Part shown: positions 20,401-28,248 of the stretch, piece after piece | How the letters are laid out: each line of letters begins with the position of its first letter | Position numbering within the stretch: the stretch's first letter is position 1 | NCBI GenBank assembly: GCA_946479475.1 | Contig: CAMLGG010000006.1 | Coordinates: forward strand, 1 to 47,968 | Direction: 5' to 3' | DNA from: an uncultured Ideonella sp. | GTDB taxonomy: Bacteria; Pseudomonadota; Gammaproteobacteria; Burkholderiales; Burkholderiaceae | DNA length: 47,968 bases | Translations under genes and position numbers: made by a program | Notes under the pieces: model-generated | Told to the model about the DNA's origin: nothing | What the model saw: the letters and a program-made list of their open reading frames with translations, nothing else | Database searches by the model: none

Positions 20401-20841
20401 GGCATGGCTGGGATCCAGGTCGTCCCAGTAGGGCATGAGGGTGCGCGCGGTCGCGGCGGCCACGCAGCCGCCGCCGTAGGTGTCGGCGTTGCCGGCCGGC
20501 AGCGTGGTGTTGGTGTAGTTGCGCATGAAGCCGGTGTCGGCCCCGAACTGCAGCGCCCCGTTGGCGAGCACCCGCACCGAGGAATAGCTGGTGCCGGCCA
20601 GGCTGAAGCTGAATCCGCCGGTGAAGGAGATCGTCGCCTGGTCGTCGTCACCCGGATAGCCGGTGCAGGACCGGTCCCAGGCCAGGACGTTGGCCGCGCT
20701 CTCCCACGAGTACGTGTCGCTCTTGAAGGTGTAGGTGGCGGCGATGGCGGGCCACGGCACCAGGAGCAGCAGGCACCACAGCGCGGCCCGCTGGATCAGC
20801 GAGGCCGCGCGCGTGGCGATGCTTGCCGGCGAATTCGGCAT
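17479..20841 (-). CDS. mshQ: MSHA biogenesis protein MshQ, large LamG-containing adhesin-like protein
   Basis: The 1120-residue secreted protein has a signal peptide (to A-I-A-A near residue 35), an N-terminal beta-rich domain, a LamG/concanavalin-like domain (about 240-460, including the G-T-W-T-H-I-A-V-T-W signature), a Cys-pair-rich linker with repeated Ig-like blocks, and a C-terminal MshQ/DUF6701-type region ending [18 protein letters not shown]. MshQ is thought to sit at the pilus tip or help attachment, with the C-terminal end binding minor pilins; the role is inferred. In Vibrio mshQ closes the operon, whereas here it lies between mshA and mshC. The gene ends with TAG, overlapping mshC by 20 bp. 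Confidence 0.82.
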   Translation of the reverse strand: MPNSPASIATRAASLIQRAALWCLLLLVPWPAIAATYTFKSDTYSWESAANVLAWDRSCTGYPGDDDQATISFTGGFSFSLAGTSYSSVRVLANGALQFGADTGFMRNYTNTTLPAGNADTYGGGCVAAATARTLMPYWDDLDPSHAGSGGVTWQQKGTAPNRYLVVSWNGVYQYSTTTPYTFQVILYENGEFKYQYGNANATGASATIGVQVSASDYTLYSFNSGYNANGSAIRWFIPSGSPTRLANYRMDEYSWAGRVGEVTDSTGNGYGGVRVGSAANTASGYVCRGADIPANTTTSISAIDTTVDVDTALGNDGSISFWYRGNSAWVSSPEATLFDASGSTSRPFFLTRKSTGALRFVVSDSAGALVDVTSGVRSIAAGTWTHIAVTWRLASGTNQSTARIYVNGLQVGVGTATTNGSLDTSLLTLFLGDNRTSAIPANATSASANGQIDEVSLYNYEISALELAADLAVSHACAPPLHHVEIRHGTGTGLTCTPSTLTVLACQDASCSSLYTSGLTGTITATGTPGVVYPSGANFNIAAGASSTTLDAQVVAAGSVVFGASNLSVTPGSSTTCNFGSPACTFTAADSGLLFDVPNHVAESSQGVSITAVRKSDNSSSCTPAFASVNKAVTFTCSYANPASGTLPVRVGGKALNAANNASAACDASGQAVTLAFDATGKATTTLQYADAGQMSLTAKYVGSGSDAGLSMTGTDSFVAAPASFAFSSITSAPIKAGNAFSATVTARNSAGAATPNFGRETTPAAPTLAFARYQPASGSSGSFSGTLGTFTSGSATGSNLKWTEVGNGDLSATLSNYLATGLNVSGTTGTTGAVGRFIPHHFDTTVSPACSGGSFHYSGQPITTTITARNATGGVTSNYAGATWAKAVTVSDAGNLGVGGFNGTDAVAATAFSGGSASATPAYTFTSKLTAEQTLKLRAVDTDGVSSSPDGSEGSTPLRSGRLVIPNGYGSEKSALDILMRVEYWSGQAWLPSSTDVCTAIPASALALSNYRDYRGTAGSWTTSGTVTSQGSGVHKLTLAAPSGNATGTVDIAFNLGTGTADQSCNASHPATGAGNLAWLRSRNGSCAASWDRDPSARAAFGIYSAESKKTVHVRELF

Positions 20842-20850
20842 GGCGTGGAT

Positions 20851-20879
20851 GATGCCGCGCCGGTACGGCGCGCGGCATC
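20851..20879 (-). other. strong hairpin between mshA and mshQ
   Basis: A perfect 10-bp inverted repeat (GATGCCGCGC at 20851-20860 and its complement at 20870-20879) has a 9-base loop that itself can extend pairing. It lies 8 bp after the mshA stop and ends about 10 nt before the mshQ ATG. No T-run follows, so it is not a classic intrinsic terminator. It more likely protects the 3' end of the major-pilin mRNA and dampens mshQ translation. Confidence 0.55.
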
Positions 20880-20887
20880 GCCGGGCA

Positions 20888-21253
20888 TCAGGAGATGCCG
20901 ATGCCGTTGAAGCTGGCGGTGTAGGTGCCCTTGGTCACCGTGCAGGACACCGTCGCGTCCGCGGCGATCGCGGCCGAGGTGATGGTGTAGCCGGTGGGCA
21001 GGCCGCCTTGCAGCAGGGTGGAGGCGTCGGTGCAGTTGGTCACTGCCGAGCCTTTGCTCGAGTTGGCCTTGCGGGCGGCGTAGTTCATCGCCATGGCGGA
21101 GGCGGCCGAGCCGGCCACGCCCTTGATCGCCGCGGTCTCGGCGTCGCTGCTCATGTCGATGAACTTGGGCATGGCCACGGCGGCCAGGATGCCCAGGATG
21201 GCGATGACGACGATCAGCTCGATCATCGTGAAGCCGGCTTGAATGCGTTTCAT
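20888..21253 (-). CDS. mshA: MSHA major pilin MshA
   Basis: The 121-residue prepilin has the short leader M-K-R-I-Q-A-G, then F-T-M-I-E-L-I-V-V-I-A-I-L-G-I-L-A-A-V-A, the textbook type IVa pilin helix with Glu at +5. The mature protein has a Cys pair (N-C-T-D and S-C-T-V) that would form the D-loop disulfide. Small size, a strong AAGGAG Shine-Dalgarno and position before the minor pilins mark it as the major subunit. The following hairpin fits higher expression of this gene than of mshQ downstream. Confidence 0.87.
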   Translation of the reverse strand: MKRIQAGFTMIELIVVIAILGILAAVAMPKFIDMSSDAETAAIKGVAGSAASAMAMNYAARKANSSKGSAVTNCTDASTLLQGGLPTGYTITSAAIAADATVSCTVTKGTYTASFNGIGIS

Positions 21254-21301
21254 GGAAAGGACTCCTTGGTCAGGTCGCGAGGGAAAGGGACGGAACGGAT
21301 C

Positions 21302-21793
21302 TCAGGAACAGGTGGCATCGACCAGCGCGATGCGGGGGGCCGCGCCAGGCGTTGCCGCCTCGGCGTAGACGAACTCGCAGCCACCGGCAGTCGCCACGGG
21401 CTTCAGCCGCGCGTGCAAGGCCGGCACGCCGTCGATCCGCTCTGACTGCCAGTCGATATCGGGTGCTTCGCTCCAGCGGTTGAGGGCGCTGACGATGCCC
21501 TCGGGCGTGGCCGATGGCCAATAGTTCACGCCGGCGACGGTCTGGCCTTCGACGGCAAGGCGGGTGCAGTCGTTCTGCGCGTCGCGCGAGCGCTCGATCT
21601 CGCAGCGGCCATGGAACAGGCTGGCCGAGGACTGCACGGTGGCCATCAGCATCTTCAGGCGCAGCTGGCGGGCGGCGATCCTGGGCGCCTGCAGCCGAGG
21701 CAGGGCCACCGCGATGAGGGCGCCGACGATCGCCAGCGCGACGGCGCACTCCAGCCGGGTCAGGCCGGAGGTGAGATGGGGCGGGCGCGGCAT
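21302..21793 (-). CDS. mshB: prepilin-like protein in the MshB position
   Basis: The 163-residue product has a leader ending S-G, then L-T-R-L-E-C-A-V-A-L-A-I-V-G-A-L. Glu is at +5 but +1 is Leu instead of Phe or Met, which may affect N-methylation. The C-terminal domain has several Cys (near residues 60, 72, 138 and at the penultimate position). Location between mshG and mshA matches mshB (or mshF). The symbol is assigned by position rather than strong similarity. Confidence 0.6.
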   Translation of the reverse strand: MPRPPHLTSGLTRLECAVALAIVGALIAVALPRLQAPRIAARQLRLKMLMATVQSSASLFHGRCEIERSRDAQNDCTRLAVEGQTVAGVNYWPSATPEGIVSALNRWSEAPDIDWQSERIDGVPALHARLKPVATAGGCEFVYAEAATPGAAPRIALVDATCS

Positions 21794-21808
21794 GGTCGTC
21801 CATCGCGC

Positions 21809-23047
21809 TCAACCGTGCGCTGCCATCGCGACGCGGCCCAGGTCCCACATCGGCAGGAACACGCCCAGGGCCAGCACCAGCACCAGCACGCCGAGGAAGA
21901 TGATCATGATCGGCTCGATCTGCTGTCCGAGCGTCTTCAGCTCGTACTGCACCTCGTTGCTGTAGAGCTCGGCGACCTCCTCCATCAGCTCGTCGATGGC
22001 GCCGGTCTCCTCGCCCACGCCGATCATCTGCAGGACGACGGGGGTGAAGACGCCGGTGGCCAGGGCGGCGCGCACGATGGATTCGCCGCGCTCCACGTGC
22101 TCGCGCATGCCGTCGATGCGCCTGGCGATCCAGGCGTTGTCGACGGTCTGGGCCACCGCGGCGAGTGCGCGCTCGATGGGCACGCCGCTCTTGAGGGCCA
22201 GCGCGAAGCCGCGCGCGAAGCGCGCCAGCATGGCCTTGCGGACGATCTTGCCGGCGATGGGAAAGCCGAGGACGAACCCGTCCCAGCGCAGCTTGCCGGC
22301 GGGCGTGGCGCGCCAGGCACGCCAGGAGAAGAACGCGGCCACGGCCGCGCCGAGCAGGGCCCAGCCGTAGTCGACGCTGAACCGGGAGGTCGCGAGCAGG
22401 ATCCTGGTCGGGATGGGCAACTCGGCGTGGAAGGTCTCGAACACGCCGGCGAAGGCGGGGATCACCATCACGTTGATCACCGCGATGGCGCCGACCATGG
22501 CGAGCATCACGAACGTCGGGTAGCGCAGCGCCGACTTCACCTGCTGGCGCATGAACATCTCGAACTCGAGGTGCCTGCACAGGCGGTCGAACACCTCGTC
22601 CAGCCGGCCGGTCATCTCGCCGACGCGCACCATCGCGACGAAGAAGGGGTTGAACAGCTGCGACTGCTGGGCGAAGGACATCGACAGCTCGATGCCCGAT
22701 TCCAGGCTGCGGCGGACCTCGGCGAGGCAATCGCGGAAGGCGCGGTGCGTGGCCGACTCCTGCAGGCCCAGCAGGGCGCGCAGGATGGGCACGCCGGCGC
22801 GCATCAGCGTGTGCAGCTGCCGGCAGAAAAGCATCAGCTCGACCGTGCCGACACGCGGCTCCAGCCAGCGCAGGCGGGGCTTGGAGGCAGCATCGTCGCT
22901 GGATCTGGCGCTGGCTTGCGCCTCGATCTTCAGCGGCGTGACGCCGCGGGCGAAGAGCAGGTCCGCGATGGCGCTCGCGTCGGCGCCTTCGAGGGTGCCG
23001 CTGACAGGGCCGGCGGGGCTGCGGCCGGTGTAGGCGAAGGTGGCCAT
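21809..23047 (-). CDS. mshG: MSHA inner-membrane platform protein MshG (PilC/GspF family)
   Basis: The 412-residue protein has two GspF domains (about 70-195 and 275-400) and three membrane segments (about 172-196, 222-246 and 375-398). It begins M-A-T-F-A-Y-T-G-R, typical of PilC/GspF. It would form the platform on which the ATPase MshE drives pilin polymerisation. In other msh operons it directly follows mshE; here 637 bp of repeats intervene. An upstream GGAGG lies somewhat far from the ATG. Confidence 0.88.
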   Translation of the reverse strand: MATFAYTGRSPAGPVSGTLEGADASAIADLLFARGVTPLKIEAQASARSSDDAASKPRLRWLEPRVGTVELMLFCRQLHTLMRAGVPILRALLGLQESATHRAFRDCLAEVRRSLESGIELSMSFAQQSQLFNPFFVAMVRVGEMTGRLDEVFDRLCRHLEFEMFMRQQVKSALRYPTFVMLAMVGAIAVINVMVIPAFAGVFETFHAELPIPTRILLATSRFSVDYGWALLGAAVAAFFSWRAWRATPAGKLRWDGFVLGFPIAGKIVRKAMLARFARGFALALKSGVPIERALAAVAQTVDNAWIARRIDGMREHVERGESIVRAALATGVFTPVVLQMIGVGEETGAIDELMEEVAELYSNEVQYELKTLGQQIEPIMIIFLGVLVLVLALGVFLPMWDLGRVAMAAHG

Positions 23048-23684
23048 CAGGTGGGGGCCTCCGCGGGGGATCCGGTCACGTCACGGTTGGGCCCGCGCTC
23101 CCCATCTCCGTTCGGCCTGAGCACCACCGCTCCGGTCGGCCTGGGCACCACCGCTGCGGTCGCCCTGGGCACCCCATCTCCGTTCGCCCTGAGCAACCCA
23201 TTTCCGTTCGCCCTGAGCTTGTCGAAGGGCCCTGTCCACCAACCGTTCGCCGCGAGTCTTCCCACCCCGTTCGCCCTGAGCCTGTCGAAGGGCCCGCAGC
23301 ACCACCGTTCATCCTGAGCCTGTCGAAGGCGGGTTCCTGGCACACGTTCTTTCGACAAGCTCGGGTTGCCCAACCCGAACGCTCGGAGTACGGGGCCCTT
23401 CGACAAGCTCAGGGCGAACGGAAATGGGCTGCTCAGGGCGAACGGATACGTGATGCCAAGCCCGAACGGATACGTGATGCCCAGCCGGAACGCTCGGAGT
23501 ACGGGGCCCTTCGACAAGCTCAGGGCGAACGGAGATGGGCTGCTCAGGGCGAACGGAAATGGGCTGCCCAGGGCGAACGGAGATGGTTTGCCCAGTCCGA
23601 ACGGATACGTGTTGCCCAGCGCGAACGGCAGCGCGGCGCTCAGGGCGAACGGAAGGGGGTGGTACGTGCCGGAGGGCGTAGCCA
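23048..23684. repeat. 24-bp repeat array in two inverted arms between mshG and mshE
   Basis: This gene-free stretch is almost entirely repeats. The left arm (about 23101-23330) has units beginning CCGTTCGCCCTGAGC on the plus strand at a 24-bp spacing. The right arm (about 23341-23655) has the same units on the minus strand. Five units run on into the longer palindromic-type motif (CTTGTCGAAGGGC or CCTGTCGAAGG): 23204-23226, 23267-23289 and 23305-23327 in one orientation, 23399-23421 and 23510-23532 in the other. A direct repeat of about 69 bp with one mismatch occurs at 23377-23445 and 23488-23556. One minus frame stays open through the units (P-F-A-L-S-x-P-x octapeptides), but no start or SD supports a protein. 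Confidence 0.85.
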
Positions 23685-25397
23685 TCACTCGTCGAACTGG
23701 GTCGCCACCCGCATCGCCTCTTCGATCGTCGTGCGCCCTTCGGTCGCCAGGCGCACCGCATCGCTTCGCAGCGACTGCCCGGCCATCTGGGCGCGGGCGG
23801 CCCGCGCGAAGTCGGCCGGACTGCCGTGGTTCATGGTCTCGACCAGGCCCTGCGTCATCTCGACGAACTCGTAGACGCCCGAGCGGCCGGAGTAGCCCGT
23901 GTCGTTGCACAGCGGGCAGCCGCGGCCGTGGCGGAAGCGGTGGCGGCCCACCGAGTCGCCGAGTTCCAGCGAGAGCCATTCCCGCTGGTGCGCGTCCGGC
24001 TCCACCTCGGTCGCGCAGTGCGTGCAGACCAGCCGCACCAGGCGCTGCGCCAGCACCATCGCCAGCGACATCGCGACCATGTAGCGCGGCACGCCCATGT
24101 CGATCAGGCGCAGCGGGGTCGAAGGCGCGTCGTTCGTGTGCAGCGTCGAGAGCACCAGGTGCCCGGTCAGCGCGGCGCGCAGCCCGATCTCGGCCGTCGT
24201 CTGGTCGCGCATCTCGCCCACCAGGATCACATCCGGGTCCTGGCGCAGGGCGGCGCGCAGCACGCGGCCGAAGCCCAGCTCGATCTTGTCCATCACCTGC
24301 ACCTGGTTGACGCCGGGCAGGCGGTACTCGACCGGATCCTCGACCGTGATGATCTTGCGTCCGGTGGTGTTCAGCGCGCTCAGCGCCGCGTACAGCGTGG
24401 TCGTCTTGCCGGAGCCTGTCGGGCCGGTGACGAGCACCATGCCGCTCGGCCGCGCGATGGCGCGGCGCAGCGCCTTCGAAACCGCCGGCGGGAGGTCCAG
24501 CTTGTCCAGCGACAGCAGTCCGCCGTCCTGGGTCAGCAGGCGCATCACGACCGACTCGCCGTACTGGGTCGGCATCGTCGAGATGCGCACGTCGACATTG
24601 GTGCCGGCGCGAAGCTTGACGTGGAAGCGGCCGTCCTGCGGCAGGCGCTTCTCGGAGATGTCCAGGCCCGACATCAGCTTCAGGCGCAGGGCCACCGCGG
24701 TCGCGATCTTCGCGTCGGCCTCGGTCTGCACGTGCAGCACGCCGTCGATGCGAAAGCGGATGCGCAGCGCCTTCTCCTGCGGCTCGATGTGGATGTCGGA
24801 AGCCCGCACGCGCAGCGCCTCCTCGAACACCGAGTGCAGCAAGCGAACGACCGGCGCGTCCTCGGTGGTCGCGGTCGACAGGCCGAGCAGGTCGCCGAAC
24901 TCCTGCGTCACGCTGGCCAGGTCGGCCTGCAGCGCCTGGGCGTGGCCGGCGATCTCCTCGGTGCTGTGGTAGCTGCGGTCCAGCGCAGCGAGCAGCTGGC
25001 TCTCGGCCGCGACGGCCAGCTCGATCTCGCGCTTGAGCAGGCGGTTGAGTTCGTCCCAGGCGGCGAGGTCGGTCGGGTCGGCCATGGCCACGCGCAAGCC
25101 GGCGGCGGTCTCTTCGAGCGGCAGCGCGCGCAGGCGGCGTGCCTGGACTTCAGGCAGCAGGCGGGCGATCTCGGGCCGGATCACGCGGCCCGTCAGCTCG
25201 ACGAAGGGCGCGCGCAGCTGGCGCGCCACGGCCTTGGCGATCTGCGCCTCGGTGACAAAGCCCGAGTCGATGAAGATGCGGCCCAGCTTGCGGCCGGACT
25301 GCTTCTGCGCGGCCAGCGCCTGCTCGAGCTGCGCGGGCGAGATCAGCTGCTCCTGGATGAGCAGGTCGCCGAGTCGGATGCGTTCGGGGCGGGCCAT
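23685..25397 (-). CDS. mshE: MSHA pilus extension ATPase MshE with c-di-GMP-binding MshEN domain
   Basis: The 570-residue PilB/GspE-family ATPase powers pilus assembly. The N-terminus has two tandem MshEN-type motifs, RLGDLLIQ at 8-15 and K-L-G-R-I-F-I near 36-42, each followed by the spaced L...L...Q helix. This module binds c-di-GMP in Vibrio MshE. The catalytic half has Walker A GPTGSGKTTT (Lys331), Asp box, Walker B with V-I-L-V-G-E-M-R-D, the His box L-S-T-L-H-T-N-D and a tetracysteine zinc site (C-T-H-C and C-P-L-C). The ATG at 25397 follows mshL by 9 bp. Confidence 0.92.
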   Translation of the reverse strand: MARPERIRLGDLLIQEQLISPAQLEQALAAQKQSGRKLGRIFIDSGFVTEAQIAKAVARQLRAPFVELTGRVIRPEIARLLPEVQARRLRALPLEETAAGLRVAMADPTDLAAWDELNRLLKREIELAVAAESQLLAALDRSYHSTEEIAGHAQALQADLASVTQEFGDLLGLSTATTEDAPVVRLLHSVFEEALRVRASDIHIEPQEKALRIRFRIDGVLHVQTEADAKIATAVALRLKLMSGLDISEKRLPQDGRFHVKLRAGTNVDVRISTMPTQYGESVVMRLLTQDGGLLSLDKLDLPPAVSKALRRAIARPSGMVLVTGPTGSGKTTTLYAALSALNTTGRKIITVEDPVEYRLPGVNQVQVMDKIELGFGRVLRAALRQDPDVILVGEMRDQTTAEIGLRAALTGHLVLSTLHTNDAPSTPLRLIDMGVPRYMVAMSLAMVLAQRLVRLVCTHCATEVEPDAHQREWLSLELGDSVGRHRFRHGRGCPLCNDTGYSGRSGVYEFVEMTQGLVETMNHGSPADFARAARAQMAGQSLRSDAVRLATEGRTTIEEAMRVATQFDE

Positions 25398-25406
25398 GGC
25401 GCAAGC

Positions 25407-27014
25407 TCAGCGGACGGTGGGGTCCAGCTTCAGCGAGGTGCTGGGCATGGCCACGCGTTCGTTGGCGGCGGCCTGGGCCACCGGCGTGCTCTCGGGCCAG
25501 TTGGTGCCGTCGCCCTGGATGACGGTGGGCTTGATGAGGATCACCAGCTCGCGCTTGCTGCTGACGTCGCTGGTCTGGCGGAACAGGCCGCCGACGACCG
25601 GCGTGTCCTGCAGGCCCGGCACGCCGTTCTTCGTGTAGTTGGCCGACTGGATCATCAGGCCGCCGATGGCCACGATCTGGCCGTCGCCGATGCGCACGAT
25701 GCTGTCGGTCTCGTTGACCGTGGAGGCGGCCAGCGGCAGGCGGAAGTTGCCCAGGGATCCGAGGTCGATCGCCTTGGTCTTCTCGACCACGTTGCTGATC
25801 GCCGGGTGCACGTGCAGGATCACCACGCCGTCCTCGTCGATCTGCGGCGTCACGTCCAGCACGATGCCGGAGAAGAAGGGCGTGAGCGTCAGCGTGGGCG
25901 TCGAGACGGCGTTGGTGCCGGTGGTGGTCGTGGTGGTCTGCAGGCCGGTGACGAACATCTCGTCGCTGCCGACCTTGAGCACGGCCTTCTGGTTGTTCAG
26001 CGTGGCCACGCGCGGGCTGGAGAGCACCGACACGTCGCCCTGCGTCTGCAGGAAGTTGATCAGCGCCGAGAAGTTCGGCGACTGCAGCGCCAGGCCGTAG
26101 AAGCCGCGGCCGGTGGCGGACGTCGCGATGTTGGAGCCCGGCGTCGAGGTGACGTCGTTCGAGCCGACGGCCCCGGTCGTGCCCAGCGTGACGCCGGCGC
26201 CGACGATGCCGAACGAGCCGGCGAGCTTGTCGCCCAGCACGCGGCCGAAGCCGCCCCAGTTGATGCCGGCCTGCGCATCCTTGGACAGCGCGACTTCGAC
26301 GATCTTGGCCTCGAGCATCACCTGGCGCTCGACCGAGAGCTGGATCGCGCTCAGGTAGCGCTCGACCTGCAGCAGCTCGGCCGGCGTCGCCTTGACGACG
26401 ATGACGCCCGCGGCCGGGTTGAGCACCACGCCGCGGCCGCCGCTGTTGCCGACGAGCGAGTTCAGCGAGGCCTGCACCTCCTGCCAGAAGTCGGCGTCGC
26501 TGGTGGTGCGGACCTGCGCGCTGTTGTCGATGCGGTTGGTGGCCTGGCCGGGCTGCTGCGACTGGCCCGGCGCGGCGCCGTTGCTGTTGGCGGTGCCGGT
26601 CGAGCCGGCGACCGACATCGCGGCCGAGCCGGTGTTCACGCGCAGGTCCGACGCGCCCTGGCGGCGGCCCGGAAGGTAGTTCACCTTGAACAGGCGCGAC
26701 TGCACGGTGTTGGGCAGCACCAGCACGCGGTTGCCGTTGACCTTGAAGTCGTAGCCGTAGAGGTCGCGCAGCGATTCGAGCGCCTCCATCACCGTCACGT
26801 TCTTGAGAGTGACCGTGACGTTGCCCGCGACCTCCGGCGTGACCAGCATGCTGTAGGGCGTGCCGTTGCCGATCTGCATGAAGACCTGCGCGGCCGGGGC
26901 GTTGTTGACCGACAGGTCGAAGCGGCCCGGGTCGGCGGCGTGGGCCGTCAACGCGACGGCGGCGAGCGCGGCGCAGAGGACGCGGCGGGCGATGCGGGCA
27001 ACAGGGATGGTCAT
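25407..27014 (-). CDS. mshL: MSHA outer-membrane secretin MshL
   Basis: The 535-residue protein has a signal peptide ending near A-H-A at residue 26, an N-terminal STN/secretin domain (V-T-V-T-L-K-N-V-T-V-M-E-A-L), a Gly/Ser/Gln linker, and the C-terminal secretin core with S-V-L-S-S-P-R-V-A-T-L-N-N-Q-K-A and T-P-V-V-G-G-L-F-R. It forms the outer-membrane ring through which the pilus emerges. The signal peptide has no lipobox. The ATG at 27014 overlaps the mshK TGA (ATGA). An upstream in-frame extension to 27386 is rejected because it reads across mshK. Confidence 0.88.
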   Translation of the reverse strand: MTIPVARIARRVLCAALAAVALTAHAADPGRFDLSVNNAPAAQVFMQIGNGTPYSMLVTPEVAGNVTVTLKNVTVMEALESLRDLYGYDFKVNGNRVLVLPNTVQSRLFKVNYLPGRRQGASDLRVNTGSAAMSVAGSTGTANSNGAAPGQSQQPGQATNRIDNSAQVRTTSDADFWQEVQASLNSLVGNSGGRGVVLNPAAGVIVVKATPAELLQVERYLSAIQLSVERQVMLEAKIVEVALSKDAQAGINWGGFGRVLGDKLAGSFGIVGAGVTLGTTGAVGSNDVTSTPGSNIATSATGRGFYGLALQSPNFSALINFLQTQGDVSVLSSPRVATLNNQKAVLKVGSDEMFVTGLQTTTTTTGTNAVSTPTLTLTPFFSGIVLDVTPQIDEDGVVILHVHPAISNVVEKTKAIDLGSLGNFRLPLAASTVNETDSIVRIGDGQIVAIGGLMIQSANYTKNGVPGLQDTPVVGGLFRQTSDVSSKRELVILIKPTVIQGDGTNWPESTPVAQAAANERVAMPSTSLKLDPTVR

Positions 27015-27466
27015 GGGCGTCGTCCTTCGCGGCCGGGCTGGCGCGCATCGGTCGCCACGGCGACGGGTCTCTCGGACCCGCCGTCGCGCTTGGCAATGGA
27101 TGAAGAGATCAGCGGCAGCCGCTCGGTGCGGCCCTTCGCGTCGCGCAGGGTCAGGCCTTCGGCATCGATGGCGACGATGCGCGAGCCGCCGAGGGCGTCG
27201 CCGGCCTGCAGCAGGCGGCCGTCGACCAGGGCGCTGGTTCGGCCGTCGGTGCCGACCTGCACGGATTGGAGTCGAGGGGCCGCTGCGGTGGCCGCGGACG
27301 CGCCGGCCGCGGGCCTCGCGGCGCGCGGCGCCGAAGCGGCCCCTTCGGCGGCGGGCAGGCCGGGCGGCCGGGTCGGATCGGCCCAATTGCCTGCGCCGGG
27401 CGCGGCCTCGACGGCGTTCACGGCGAGCAGCAGCGCCAGCGCCAGAGGGTGAGAAGCCAGTCTCAT
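27011..27466 (-). CDS. mshK: MSHA biogenesis protein MshK-like
   Basis: The 151-residue secreted protein has a signal peptide (M-R-L-A-S-H-P-L-A-L-A-L-L-L-A-V to about A-E-A), then A-D-P-T-R-P-P, the short motif found near the N-terminus of MshK/GspC-like periplasmic proteins, a Pro/Ala linker, and a small beta domain (L-Q-S-V-Q-V-G-x-D-G-R-T-S-A-L-V-D-G). MshK is thought to help the secretin. The ATG at 27466 lies 2 bp after the mshJ stop. Identity rests on the D-P-T-R-P motif and gene order. Confidence 0.75.
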   Translation of the reverse strand: MRLASHPLALALLLAVNAVEAAPGAGNWADPTRPPGLPAAEGAASAPRAARPAAGASAATAAAPRLQSVQVGTDGRTSALVDGRLLQAGDALGGSRIVAIDAEGLTLRDAKGRTERLPLISSSIAKRDGGSERPVAVATDARQPGREGRRP

Positions 27467-27468
27467 CG

Positions 27469-28248
27469 TCACAGCTCGAGCCAGGCGCGGTTGACGCTCA
27501 GCGTGTAGACCGTGAAGCTCAGGCGCACGGCGGGGTGGTGCTCGACCTTCATCGAGACGCCGCCCCAGAGCAGGCGCGGGCCCGGCAGGCTTTCGAGCGC
27601 GGCGAGGTAGTTCATGAGATCGGCGTAGCCGCCTTCGACGGTGATCTCGACGCCGTGGCGGTAGAGCGAGGCGGTCGGCAACGGTGGCGGCGGCGCGGCC
27701 GGGGCGGCGAGGCCCGCGGCCAGGGCGGGCACGGCCGATGCGGCTGCGGCGGGCAGCGTCGCCGGGGCGGGATTGGCGGCGGGCGGCAGGGGCGCGTGCG
27801 CGTCCTGCGGCGGCAGGGTCTTCAGGCCGACGACGCGAACGCCGCCCTGGCGAGGCAGCATCTGCTCCAGCAGCGCGACCATGCGGTCCGGACCGATGAG
27901 GCCGGCCTGCGTGGCGGCCAGGCCCTGCGCGCCGGCGGCGGTCTTCTCCTTCCACTGCGCGATCTCGGCCGTCAGGGCGCGGCGCTCGGCATCGCCTTGC
28001 ACGCGCCGCTTCTCGGATTCGTCGGCCAGCGCCTGTTGCGCGCTGCGCGCATCGGCCAGCGATTGCGAAGCCTGCTTGAAATGGCGCAAGGCCGGCGTGA
28101 GCCAGAAGCGGTCGCCGGCCAGCAGCAGCACCGCCGCGATGGCGAGCAGCATCGCCATGCGTTCGCGCTGCGGCCGGGCATCGAAGCGGCGGCCGAGAGC
28201 GAGCACGCGCTGGCGCAGCGAGAAGAGCTTGTCGTGCCACGTCTTCAT
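27469..28248 (-). CDS. mshJ: MSHA biogenesis protein MshJ (PilO/GspM-like)
   Basis: The 259-residue bitopic membrane protein has a short cytoplasmic N-terminus, one helix (about 30-47), a coiled coil (about 55-105), a Pro/Ala-rich linker (about 148-190) and a C-terminal ferredoxin-like domain (V-E-I-T-V-E-G-G-Y-A-D-L-M-N-Y-L-A-A-L-E) typical of PilO/GspM proteins. With MshI it would form the inner-membrane alignment complex linking the platform to the secretin. The ATG overlaps the mshI TGA (ATGA). Confidence 0.82.
   Translation of the reverse strand: MKTWHDKLFSLRQRVLALGRRFDARPQRERMAMLLAIAAVLLLAGDRFWLTPALRHFKQASQSLADARSAQQALADESEKRRVQGDAERRALTAEIAQWKEKTAAGAQGLAATQAGLIGPDRMVALLEQMLPRQGGVRVVGLKTLPPQDAHAPLPPAANPAPATLPAAAASAVPALAAGLAAPAAPPPPLPTASLYRHGVEITVEGGYADLMNYLAALESLPGPRLLWGGVSMKVEHHPAVRLSFTVYTLSVNRAWLEL

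Noticed and set aside
17371..20910. Plus-strand frame of 1179 codons opposite mshQ
   Set aside because: It is low-complexity Arg/Gly/Ala and has no motifs. mshQ on the other strand has a signal peptide, LamG domain and family C-terminus.
23048..23684. CRISPR array
   Set aside because: There are no unique spacers of constant length between repeats. The units abut each other and occur in both orientations, and no cas genes are present.
23047..23979. Minus-strand frame of 310 codons with P-F-A-L-S-x-P-x octapeptide repeats
   Set aside because: It begins inside mshE in another frame, has no SD and stays open only because the repeat unit is 24 bp. Treated as a repeat array, not a gene.
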